A stretch of DNA of 6,522 nt from UBA7236 sp036734545 (GTDB lineage Bacteria; Bacteroidota; Bacteroidia; Chitinophagales; BACL12). A program made the translations under genes and the position numbers. Each line of letters opens with the position of its first letter. The stretch's first letter is position 1. The stretch is from the NCBI GenBank assembly GCA_036734545.1, contig DAIMYJ010000133.1, positions 1-6,522 on the forward strand, in the 5' to 3' direction. This document shows, piece after piece, positions 1-6,222 of this stretch. Below the pieces are notes generated by a model that was given only the letters and a program-made list of their open reading frames with translations, made no database searches and was not told the DNA's origin.

Positions 1-55
1 AGGGGAGGGAGCTTAATTTGAGAGATAAATGGCATTATTGCTTGCGTGCTCTCGA
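1..55. repeat. 55-bp direct repeat, copy 1 (end of a dispersed element cut by the window edge)
   Basis: Positions 1-55 are identical to 354-408. In the second copy this sequence forms the right-hand end of a larger hairpin element, so the first copy is probably the same end of an element whose remainder lies left of the window. Beyond the exact match the flanks keep diverged similarity (a shared CAATTTC followed by GAGT), suggesting the homologous unit extends about 30 bp further. Confidence 0.85.
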
Positions 56-115
56 TAGATTTTCTTTCAATTTCTGGAGTTGCGACGGCATCCTGATAGC
101 TAGCGGGATCACTAT

Positions 116-186
116 TCACTGCACGCTGACCTCACCCCCCGCCCTCTCCAGTCCGAGCCGATTTCATCGGCCCGAACTGGAGAGGG
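116..186. repeat. REP/MITE-like hairpin element, partial copy
   Basis: Begins with 22 bp (116-137) identical to 273-294, followed by a long hairpin at 142-186. The hairpin has 21 paired positions with two mismatches and a 3-nt loop (163-165). The outer stem is CCCTCTCCAGT paired with ACTGGAGAGGG. The copy lacks the 55-bp right end seen at 354-408. Repeats with a CTCACC lead-in and a CCCTCTCC/GGAGAGGG stem around a variable core are a common type of dispersed bacterial repeat; membership here is by resemblance only. Confidence 0.7.
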
Positions 187-235
187 GGCTATATTGTAGT
201 TTTAAGTATCTAATCGCTTACGTCTATTTATGATC

Positions 236-277
236 ACTCATTTTTCATTACTCATTGGTCATCACTCAGTGCTCACT
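236..277. repeat. degenerate heptamer array, ACTCATT-type
   Basis: Six consecutive 7-mers stay in register: ACTCATT, TTTCATT, ACTCATT, GGTCATC, ACTCAGT, GCTCACT. The last unit runs into the start of the next hairpin element at 273. The consensus is close to the CACTCAC and CATTCAC arrays elsewhere in the window, so these look like aged members of the same class. Confidence 0.55.
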
Positions 278-408
278 GCACGCTGACCTCACCCTCCGAA
301 GGAGTCCCTCGGACCCGCCCTCTCCTTGCGGCCCTACGTTCCTCCGGGCAGCAAGGGGAGGGAGCTTAATTTGAGAGATAAATGGCATTATTGCTTGCGT
401 GCTCTCGA
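273..408. repeat. REP/MITE-like hairpin element, most complete copy
   Basis: The left end (273-294) matches 116-137 and the right end (354-408) matches 1-55. Inside are a small hairpin at 295-313 (TCCGA/TCGGA) and a larger one at 318-362. The larger stem has 12 pairs including one T-G wobble, then a G/A mismatch, then GCCC/GGGC, with an 11-nt loop at 335-345. The outer stem resembles that at 142-186 but the inner sequence is different and still self-complementary. No open frame or transposase is present, so any mobility would have to be supplied in trans. Confidence 0.75.
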
Positions 409-428
409 GAGAACTTTTTATACAATTT

Positions 429-460
429 CACGAGTCACGAGTCACGACTGACGACTCACG
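429..460. repeat. heptamer array, CACGAGT-type
   Basis: Four 7-mers in register, CACGAGT twice, then CACGACT and GACGACT, followed by CACG. It has the same period as the CACTCAC array 34 bp downstream but a different unit sequence. Confidence 0.7.
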
Positions 461-493
461 TGCGATAATTACCTTCTTAAAGAAAACCCAACG

Positions 494-538
494 CACTCAC
501 CACTCACCACTCACCCACTCACCCACTCACCCACTCAC
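494..538. repeat. CACTCAC heptamer/octamer array overlapping a stop codon
   Basis: Six CACTCAC units start at 494, 501, 508, 516, 524 and 532. The first three are abutting 7-mers and the last three have an extra C, making 8-mers. The plus strand is free of G across the array. Read on the minus strand the units are GTGAGTG, and the TGA stop of the transporter (537-535) lies inside the first one. A related array at 6459-6522 shares the same terminal CCACTCAC form. Confidence 0.9.
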
Positions 539-1884
539 GCTACCGGCTTGGTCGTTGTGGCTGAGATGTCGCCTTCATCGTGCACATATAGCACCGATAT
601 CGCCGCGCAGATCATGAAGATGCCGCTCATGACGATGGCGTAGATCGCATTGTCGTTGTAAATGGCATGCACGATAGGTCCGCCGAAGATGCCGTTCACG
701 ATCTGCGGGAAGGTGATGAAGAAATTGAAGATGCCCATATACACACCCATCTTACCGGGCGGGATACTGCCGGCGAGGATCGCATACGGCATGGCCAGGA
801 TACTGGCCCAGGCGATACCTACGCCGATCATGGAGAATAACAGCATCTCCGGACTTTTTGCAAAGAACATGGAGATAAGACCCGCACCGCCGCACAACAG
901 TGACATGGCGTGTGTGGTCTTGCGGCCCATGCGGCGCGCCAGAGTTGGGAGGAAAAGGGCATAGACCGCACTCACCAGATTATATACGCCGAATATGATG
1001 CCCACCCAGTTGCCCGCTTCGCGGAAGGTGTCGCTCGAGGTGTCATCAATAGGCAGTCCGTATACATGATGCGCGATCGCCGGGGTGGTGAACACCCACA
1101 TGCCGAACAGCGCGAACCAGCTGAAGAACTGTACGAGACCGAGCTGACGCATCGTCTTCGGCATCTTGGCGAAATCATTGAATATTTCGCCGAGGCCGTG
1201 TTTCTCTTTTAATGCCTTGCCGTGATAGAGCTCATATTCTTTAGGCGGATATTCTTTCGCAAATAATATCGTGACCATGATAGCGCCGAAGAAAACAACA
1301 GCGCCGATATAAAAGGAGAAGATCACATTATCTGCCACCTCGCCCTGCGGCGCTGAAGAAGAAACGCCTGCCCAGTTGGCCAACACGTAAGGTAACCAAC
1401 TGCCTACCACCGCGCCGATGCCGATCAGAAAAGTTTGTACCGAAAATCCGAGTGTGCGTTGTTTGTCGGGCAAGTTGTCGGCAACCAGCGCGCGAAAGGG
1501 TTCCATGGCCACGTTGATGCTCGCATCCATGATCATCAGAAATCCCGCACCGATGAACAGCGCCGATTTGCCCGCGAGGAAAGCGCCGGAATTCGGCAGC
1601 ATCACCAAAGCGATACAGCAGAGTATGGTGCCTATCAAAAAGTAAGGTTTCCTTCGGCCAAGCCGTGTCCACGTGTTGTCGCTGTAATGACCGATGATGG
1701 GCTGCACGATCATACCGGTGATGGGCGCCACCAGCCAGAACCAGGAAAGGTGATGCACGTCGGCACCGAAATTCTGCAGGATGGCGGAGGCATTGCCGTT
1801 CTGCAGGGCAAATCCGAACTGTATACCTAAAAATCCGAAACTCATGTTCCAGATCTGCCAGAAACTTAAACGCGGTTTTTCCAT
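535..1884 (-). CDS. SLC45/GPH-like MFS sugar transporter
   Basis: A 449-residue inner-membrane protein with about twelve hydrophobic segments, the expected size for the family. Residues 65-79 carry the MFS loop 2-3 motif in its sugar-transporter form (GHYSDN then RLGRRK). Residues 120-131 hold DASINVAMEPFR, the second half has RRMGRK at 317-322, and 356-370 reads GIAWASILAMPYAIL, followed by KMGVYMGIFN (378-387). These are hallmarks of the SLC45/sucrose-transporter-like branch, whose members import sucrose or maltose with protons; the substrate here is inferred only to be a disaccharide or similar glycoside. The start ATG follows a leader with no Shine-Dalgarno, normal for Bacteroidota, and no alternative upstream start exists. 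It is transcribed divergently from a paralogous transporter. The TGA stop sits inside a GTGAGTG repeat array. Confidence 0.92.
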   Translation of the reverse strand: MEKPRLSFWQIWNMSFGFLGIQFGFALQNGNASAILQNFGADVHHLSWFWLVAPITGMIVQPIIGHYSDNTWTRLGRRKPYFLIGTILCCIALVMLPNSGAFLAGKSALFIGAGFLMIMDASINVAMEPFRALVADNLPDKQRTLGFSVQTFLIGIGAVVGSWLPYVLANWAGVSSSAPQGEVADNVIFSFYIGAVVFFGAIMVTILFAKEYPPKEYELYHGKALKEKHGLGEIFNDFAKMPKTMRQLGLVQFFSWFALFGMWVFTTPAIAHHVYGLPIDDTSSDTFREAGNWVGIIFGVYNLVSAVYALFLPTLARRMGRKTTHAMSLLCGGAGLISMFFAKSPEMLLFSMIGVGIAWASILAMPYAILAGSIPPGKMGVYMGIFNFFITFPQIVNGIFGGPIVHAIYNDNAIYAIVMSGIFMICAAISVLYVHDEGDISATTTKPVA

Positions 1885-1979
1885 ACGGGTTGCTTCAAAT
1901 CGTTGGCAATTTAATACTTTTATGAGATTGAAAATCCGCCGGCGGCAAGTGCCGCTTCGTGTTTAAATGATGCTTCCAC
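1885..1979. promoter_or_regulatory. divergent promoter/operator region between the two transporters
   Basis: This 95-bp region must drive both transporter genes. It holds two overlapping palindromes: CCGCCGGCGG (1936-1945, perfect) and GCGGCA-AG-TGCCGC (1942-1955, perfect 6-bp arms). Such a G+C-rich dyad beside two sugar-transporter starts is a plausible repressor site, but no regulator is encoded nearby. No clear -7/-33 pair is seen for the minus-strand gene. Confidence 0.4.
1890..1922 (+). promoter_or_regulatory. candidate promoter for the plus-strand transporter
   Basis: TTG at 1890-1892 is followed after 22 nt by TACTTTTA at 1915-1922, seven of eight positions toward the Bacteroidota -7 element if TAnnTTTG is scored with its last base mismatched. 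The predicted start would leave a leader of roughly 50 nt that contains the palindromes at 1936-1955, which suits operator control. The match is imperfect. Confidence 0.3.
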
Positions 1980-3299
1980 ATGCTTGAGATACAGAAGAAA
2001 CTGAGTAACGTTTTTTATGCCCTGCTGGCATTACCGGCCACCGCCATGGGCTTTGCCTTGTGTGTACAGATCAGCGCGCTGAGCTGGATACTCTCCACTA
2101 AATACGGACTGGCCATCGAGGAGATAGGACTGGTGTGGGCGAGCGGACCGCTGGCCGGACTGATCATGCAGCTGCTGGTGGGGTTGATCTCCGACAATGC
2201 GTGGTTCTGGGGCGGACGACGCAGGCCGTTCATACTCATCGGCGGTACCATCGCAGCGCTGATGCTGTTGTGTTTGCCGAATCTCGATGCGATACAGAAA
2301 TTATTCGGCGCCGAAAGCCTCGTGCCCGTGGCGCTGGCCGTGGCCATGACCCTCGACCTGGCCATCAACCTCGGTTTCAATCCCACGCGCAGCATCATCA
2401 CCGATGTAACGCCCGACGGTAAAGCACGCACACGCGGATATACCTGGATGCAAACCATCTCCGGCACGCTGGGCGTGTTCGCGTATTTTGTCGGCGCCTG
2501 GTTCGGCAATTACACACTCATCTGGGTGGGTGTGGGCATTGTTTTATTGTTCAGCCTGATCCCCGTATTTTTTATTGAAGAACCCAGAGTGCTGCAGGCC
2601 GATACCACCGATGCCGATATCAATGCGCTGGATGTACAGGCACATACACAAAAAGCGGAAGTGAATGAACTGGTGAAGATCTATTTAGCGAATGCTTTTT
2701 CATGGATCGGCGTGCAAACGATGTTCGTGTTCATGTTCGCGTATGCCGTGCAAATATTATTCAACGCTTCCGATGCGTCGGGACTCACGCAGGAACAAAA
2801 TGATCAAACCGGCAGAGTTATATCGTATTCATTCCTCATCCTCAACGCGGTGGGTGCAATACTACCCGCTTTTATACTGGAACCGCTCACCAAAAGATTC
2901 GGACGCATCGCCGTGCAGTCGACCTGCATACTCATCATGAGCATCGGCTACGCCCTCGTCGTTTTCTTCGGCAAGAATGCCACCATGCTCTATCTGTGCA
3001 TGGCCGTGTGCGGCATCGGCTGGGCCGCCATCGTGAGCCTGCCGTTCGCCATCATGAGCGAAAAAGTGAACAAGCAGCGCATGGGTCTTTTCATGGGCAT
3101 CTTCAACATGAGCATCGTTATTCCGCAATTACTCGTAAGCCTGCTTATCGCGCAGTTCGTGGGCGACGCGGCCGACAAAAAGATCATCTTCGAGATCAGC
3201 GCCGTGAGCCTGTTCATCAGCTTTGTGATGTGGAGGTGGGTAAAGGAAAAATCGGTGGGAGGGGGCAAACCATCCGCTCCGGTTCCACAACACCATTGA
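1980..3299 (+). CDS. SLC45/GPH-like MFS sugar transporter (paralogue)
   Basis: A 439-residue polytopic inner-membrane protein with about twelve hydrophobic segments and a charged cytoplasmic loop at about 200-235 between the two six-helix halves. The N-half signature GLISDNAWFWGGRRRPFIL (68-86) and DLAINLGFNPTR (126-137) match the SLC45-like pattern, as do GIGWAAIVSLPFAIMS (345-360) and RMGLFMGIFN with SIVIPQ (367-383). It is recognisably homologous to the divergent neighbour but well separated in sequence: for example the RLGRRK of that protein is GGRRRP here. Expected role is proton-linked disaccharide import; the substrate is unknown. ATG 1980 is preferred because the ATGs at 1967 and 1970 are out of frame. 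The C-terminus is a short soluble Gly/Pro/His-containing tail. Confidence 0.92.
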   Translation: MLEIQKKLSNVFYALLALPATAMGFALCVQISALSWILSTKYGLAIEEIGLVWASGPLAGLIMQLLVGLISDNAWFWGGRRRPFILIGGTIAALMLLCLPNLDAIQKLFGAESLVPVALAVAMTLDLAINLGFNPTRSIITDVTPDGKARTRGYTWMQTISGTLGVFAYFVGAWFGNYTLIWVGVGIVLLFSLIPVFFIEEPRVLQADTTDADINALDVQAHTQKAEVNELVKIYLANAFSWIGVQTMFVFMFAYAVQILFNASDASGLTQEQNDQTGRVISYSFLILNAVGAILPAFILEPLTKRFGRIAVQSTCILIMSIGYALVVFFGKNATMLYLCMAVCGIGWAAIVSLPFAIMSEKVNKQRMGLFMGIFNMSIVIPQLLVSLLIAQFVGDAADKKIIFEISAVSLFISFVMWRWVKEKSVGGGKPSAPVPQHH

Positions 3300-3338
3300 A
3301 GCAGCAGCAGTACGGCTGCTATACGGTGACTATGGCCC

Positions 3339-3369
3339 TTGTTCCATGTGGCTGTGGGTCATACCTTTG
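3339..3369 (+). promoter_or_regulatory. Bacteroidota-type promoter for the 3385 gene
   Basis: TTG at 3339-3341, a 20-nt spacer, then TACCTTTG at 3362-3369, an exact match to the TAnnTTTG -7 consensus of the Bacteroidota housekeeping sigma factor. The predicted transcription start is about 3375, giving a leader of only about 10 nt before ATG 3385. This separates the downstream gene from the transporter and rules out the in-frame ATG at 3346 as the start. Confidence 0.6.
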
Positions 3370-3384
3370 CTGAAAACCCGTGTT

Positions 3385-4026
3385 ATGAAAAACATCATGT
3401 TCCTTGTCCTCCTCGCATGGAGCACACTCACCCTGCGCGCGCAGGATCGTTCCCAGGCATTGAAGTACGATTTCTTTACACCCGTGGCCGGCTGCTTCGG
3501 ATTTTCGTATGAAGCCCCGCGCAATGATTTTATCAGCTTCGATTATGATGCCGGATTTATTGGCGTGCAGTTAGGCGATTATTTTGAGCGCGATCAGTTC
3601 GCCGGCGCATATGCCGCATTCGGTCCGCGATTGTATTTTAAAAAGGATGCCAGCCAGTTCAACAATCTCCGCGGCTTATATTTCAAGCCGCAGCTCATGG
3701 TGAATTTTTTCAGTTTCACCGACAGCGTGGAATATTATGACTGGATGACCGGCTTTTATGAGAATTTTGAAGCCAGTGGCACCGATCTCACCATCAACCT
3801 CCTCGCTACGATGGGAACGCAGTGGGTGCTCAGCGACATTGTTGTTTTCGATCTGTGGTTCGGGCTGGGTTATGGCGGAGGCTGGATCAATGATGAGGTC
3901 GGTGCTCCTGAGAATGCAGATAACTATGGCTATGATCCCAACTCCTTCTTTAAATACAGCTTCGTGCGCTTCGGCGATTCGCCGCTGATCTTTGACGGCG
4001 GATTGTCCATCGGATTCCGATGGTAG
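3385..4026 (+). CDS. secreted small protein, probable outer-membrane beta-barrel
   Basis: A 213-residue protein. MKNIMFLVLLAWSTLTLRAQ forms a clear signal peptide with cleavage near the Ala19-Gln20 junction. The mature part alternates aromatic and polar residues and has beta-strand-like Gly/Tyr/Phe-rich segments such as GAYAAFGPRLYF (74-85), LRGLYFKPQLMVNFF (95-109) and FDLWFGLGYGGGW (155-167). It ends in LSIGFRW, a terminal aromatic typical of outer-membrane barrels. The size fits an 8-stranded barrel and the layout loosely resembles DUF3575-type proteins, but I do not recognise a specific family and assign no function. The frame extends upstream to an ATG at 3346, but the signal peptide and promoter both point to 3385. 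The TAG stop is the last resolved codon before the assembly gap, so cotranscription with the FN3 protein is possible but unproven. Confidence 0.85.
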   Translation: MKNIMFLVLLAWSTLTLRAQDRSQALKYDFFTPVAGCFGFSYEAPRNDFISFDYDAGFIGVQLGDYFERDQFAGAYAAFGPRLYFKKDASQFNNLRGLYFKPQLMVNFFSFTDSVEYYDWMTGFYENFEASGTDLTINLLATMGTQWVLSDIVVFDLWFGLGYGGGWINDEVGAPENADNYGYDPNSFFKYSFVRFGDSPLIFDGGLSIGFRW

Positions 4027-4126
4027 NNNNNNNNNNNNNNNNNNNNNNNNNNNNNNNNNNNNNNNNNNNNNNNNNNNNNNNNNNNNNNNNNNNNNNNNNN
4101 NNNNNNNNNNNNNNNNNNNNNNNNNN
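4027..4126. other. assembly gap (100 N)
   Basis: Exactly 100 N, the conventional placeholder for a scaffold gap of unknown size. It begins directly after the TAG of the upstream gene and ends inside the signal peptide of the downstream gene, so it hides the intergenic region, any promoter, and the start codon of the FN3 protein. The true length is not known. Confidence 0.97.
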
Positions 4127-5884
4127 GGCATTATAGTAAGTATGGTGCTGCTGTTCAGCAGCAGGACAGCTGTGGCACAGGCCACGCTGCCCGCCGACCT
4201 CCTATGCGCCCAAACGCTCATCAATGGCGATGTCCAGATCACCTGGGGCGCCTCGGCCGAGGGCTGCGGACCTTTTGTGGAATATGAGGTCTGGGCCAGC
4301 AACACGGGTATCGCCGGCCCCTACAGCATCATCGGCACCGTTCCGGCCATCGGCACCACCACCTTTACGCATGTGGGGGCAGACGGCACCGCGGTGACCT
4401 GGTACTATTATGTGGTGGCCGAATACAATTGCCCGGGATTTACGCAGACACCCAGCGATACCCTCGACAACCTCGATCCCATTGCCCCGCAGCTGGATTA
4501 TGTGACCGTGGTGGGCGGACTCTCCGAGATCCACTGGCTGCCATCGCCTTCATCCGAAACGAATTCGTACATCATCTATCGCGACATCGGCGGGTTCTCG
4601 CCGGTGGCTACGGTGTATGGACGGTTCACCACCGTGTATACGGATATCACGGGCGATCCTACCGCCGGCGTGGAAACATATACCATTGCCGCGCGCGACA
4701 GTTGCAATAATCTGGGTCCGTTCAACAATGATGCACACCATACCATTTATCTGACCGTGCAGCAGGTGGACTGTTCCGACGAACTGCAATTATCCTGGAA
4801 CGAATATGATACCTGGGCGCCCGGTGTCTTTGAATATCAGATCTGGGCCAACCGAAATGGGACAGGTCTTTCTTTTATTGATGATGTGTTGCCGGGCACC
4901 ACATCGTACACGATGACCGGCATTGATGACGGCGATAATATCTGCATCACCGTATACGCACTGCGTGCCGATGGCACCGCCACCTCCATGTCGAATGAAG
5001 TGTGCCTCGATATCAATATCGTAGCGCCATCCAACTATACCGTCATCCGCAACGCTACCGTAAACGCACCCACGCAGATCGTGGTGGAGTGGTATCCGGA
5101 TAATACCGCCGACCTCGACGCCGTTTCCGTACAGCGCAGTCTGGATAATATCGATTTCATTAACCTCGGCACCACACCCGTGGATATTCCCGTGCCGGTG
5201 ATCGACACGTATACCGATAACAGCATCGCTACGAATTCGGTGCCGTTCTATTACAAGATCATCACCTTCGACAGCTGCGGCATTGAAATGCCTTCAGGAT
5301 ATGTGAGGACCATCGCCATGCAGGGGAACGACAACGCTAATTTTACCAATTCGCTCAGCTGGAATGCATTTGAGATCACCAACGGTACCGTGCAGGAATA
5401 TCATTTGTTCCGCGATGACGGCGCCGGATTCAATCTGATCGCCACACTGCCGGCCACCACGCTGAGTTATCTGGATGATGTTTCCGGATTCATCAATCTC
5501 GTGGATCAGTTTTGCTATCGCATCGAATGTCAGTACCGTCTTACCGCGCCGGAAAATGGTGCAGATGAAATATTGCTTTCCAACTCCAACGTATTATGCC
5601 TCGAGCAGGGCCCGCGCATCTACGTGCCCAACGCGATCGTGCCCGGCGGTGTGAATACCATTTTCAAACCTGTGATCATCTACGGCACAGAGGAAGGCTA
5701 CAGCATGCAGATCTTCAACCGCTACGGTGAAGTGATCTTCGAAACCCAGGACATCAATGCCGGCTGGGACGGCACCTACGACGGCAGCATCGTGCCCATG
5801 GGCACCTACGGCTACGTCATCATCTTCACAGCCAACAACGGAGCCGTGATCACGAAGAAGGGGAATGTGACGGTGGTGAGGTGA
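4127..5884 (+). CDS. FN3-repeat secreted protein with gliding-motility/T9SS type B C-terminal domain (5' end in gap)
   Basis: 585 residues are visible, starting inside a signal peptide (GIIVSMVLLF core, then a probable cleavage after AVA before Gln-Ala-Thr), so only a few N-terminal residues are lost. Five FN3-like modules follow at about 22-118, 119-212, 213-298, 299-399 and 400-493, each with a W-containing strand, an (I/V)YRD or YE/QIWA-type strand and a YYxxxA or CYR-type strand. The C-terminal domain (about 495-585) has IYVPNA, FKP, YSMQIFNRYGEVIFET, GWDGTYDG, PMGTYGYVI and a final KGNVTVVR. This matches the gliding-motility-associated C-terminal domain (TIGR04131/CHU_C), used by the type IX secretion system to export proteins and hold them at the cell surface. 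A role in adhesion or surface structure is likely but not shown. The TGA stop is embedded in GTGAGTGG. ATG 4142 is in frame but would remove the charged start of the signal peptide. Confidence 0.9.
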   Translation, partial: GIIVSMVLLFSSRTAVAQATLPADLLCAQTLINGDVQITWGASAEGCGPFVEYEVWASNTGIAGPYSIIGTVPAIGTTTFTHVGADGTAVTWYYYVVAEYNCPGFTQTPSDTLDNLDPIAPQLDYVTVVGGLSEIHWLPSPSSETNSYIIYRDIGGFSPVATVYGRFTTVYTDITGDPTAGVETYTIAARDSCNNLGPFNNDAHHTIYLTVQQVDCSDELQLSWNEYDTWAPGVFEYQIWANRNGTGLSFIDDVLPGTTSYTMTGIDDGDNICITVYALRADGTATSMSNEVCLDINIVAPSNYTVIRNATVNAPTQIVVEWYPDNTADLDAVSVQRSLDNIDFINLGTTPVDIPVPVIDTYTDNSIATNSVPFYYKIITFDSCGIEMPSGYVRTIAMQGNDNANFTNSLSWNAFEITNGTVQEYHLFRDDGAGFNLIATLPATTLSYLDDVSGFINLVDQFCYRIECQYRLTAPENGADEILLSNSNVLCLEQGPRIYVPNAIVPGGVNTIFKPVIIYGTEEGYSMQIFNRYGEVIFETQDINAGWDGTYDGSIVPMGTYGYVIIFTANNGAVITKKGNVTVVR

Positions 5885-5927
5885 GTGGTGCGTAAGTGCG
5901 TAGGGGTGCAGGTGCGTAGGTGTACCG
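5881..5927. repeat. GTGAGTG / GTGCGTAG short tandem array overlapping a stop codon
   Basis: GTGAGTG at 5881-5887 overlaps the TGA stop (5882-5884). Degenerate 8-mers follow: GTGCGTAA (5888), GTGCGTAG (5896), GGGTGCAG (5904), GTGCGTAG (5912), GTGTACCG (5920). The sense-strand orientation relative to the gene is the same as for the 494-538 array, where GTGAGTG also holds the stop codon. Confidence 0.75.
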
Positions 5928-6017
5928 TTAGTCATGGTTGAAGGTGAGTAGAGGTGTTTGAATCCAATTGGGTGCGGAGTGTTATGTTTCAGCAGCATCA
6001 GTCATTAATCATAGCGG

Positions 6018-6167
6018 GATTGCTTCGCTACATCACCCTCTGCTTCGCGCCGGGTGATTAGCTCGCAATGACTTTGTTGTATGTAGTTATGTGGTTGCTA
6101 CGCAACCACTACTCCGCTCAACCACCCGTCATTGCGAGCGAGAGAGGAGCGAACGAGCGAAGCAATC
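6018..6167. repeat. compound inverted element, copy 1
   Basis: The left arm (6018-6072, 55 bp) runs GATTGCTTCGC to GCTCGCAATGAC. An 18-nt spacer, a palindrome GTGGTTGC-TAC-GCAACCAC (6091-6109), another 18-nt spacer and a right arm in opposite orientation (6128-6167, GTCATTGCGAG to GCGAAGCAATC) follow. The outer ends pair over 14 bp (6016-6029 with 6156-6169). The left arm is itself a hairpin: ATTGC/GCAAT, GCTA/TAGC and ATCACCC/GGGTGAT (6032-6038 with 6052-6058). Arms of the GATTGCTTCGC...CTCGCAATGAC kind are a familiar dispersed bacterial repeat; the arrangement as a spaced compound unit is what is unusual. No transposase is nearby. Confidence 0.85.
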
Positions 6168-6222
6168 CCATGATGTTACTGGAGTTGCCGATCAAAAGGT
6201 AACACGCTCACGGCCATCAGAA

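Larger units (their letters stand above)
1..534. other. gene-free, repeat-rich intergenic stretch
   Basis: No credible gene is seen on either strand. Open frames here are short, lack family resemblance and run through repeats. The stretch holds parts of three copies of a hairpin-forming dispersed repeat (1-55, 116-186, 273-408) and three heptamer-type arrays (236-277, 429-460, 494-538), each listed separately. It lies downstream of the minus-strand transporter, so it acts as that gene's 3' flank. No strong intrinsic terminator with a U-tract is visible; only a weak TTCTT/AAGAA inverted repeat occurs near 472-484. Confidence 0.75.

Noticed and set aside
494..538. Possible CRISPR array
   Set aside because: Units are 7-8 bp with no spacers, and no cas genes are present. 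The 6018-6373 units are inverted, not direct repeats with unique spacers.
399..617. 72-residue plus-strand open frame
   Set aside because: It runs through the heptamer arrays (Thr/His/Ser/Pro-rich) and then antisense to the transporter; no family resemblance.
3300..3325. Possible terminator after the plus-strand transporter (GCAGC/GCTGC)
   Set aside because: The stem is short and followed by no T-tract; support is too weak.
3346..3384. Upstream in-frame ATG for the barrel-like protein
   Set aside because: It would put 13 residues before a well-formed signal peptide and lies upstream of the predicted transcription start.
3992..4126. Continuous reading frame joining the end of the barrel gene to the FN3 gene across the gap
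   Set aside because: It exists only because N bases are read through, and before the gap it is out of frame with the real gene ending at TAG 4024-4026.
4202..4789. Minus-strand open frames inside the FN3 gene
   Set aside because: They are antisense shadows of a clearly recognisable coding region.
6011..6180. Target-site duplication around the compound element
   Set aside because: Flanks (AATCATAGC left, ATGATGTTAC right) show no matching direct repeat that I can support.
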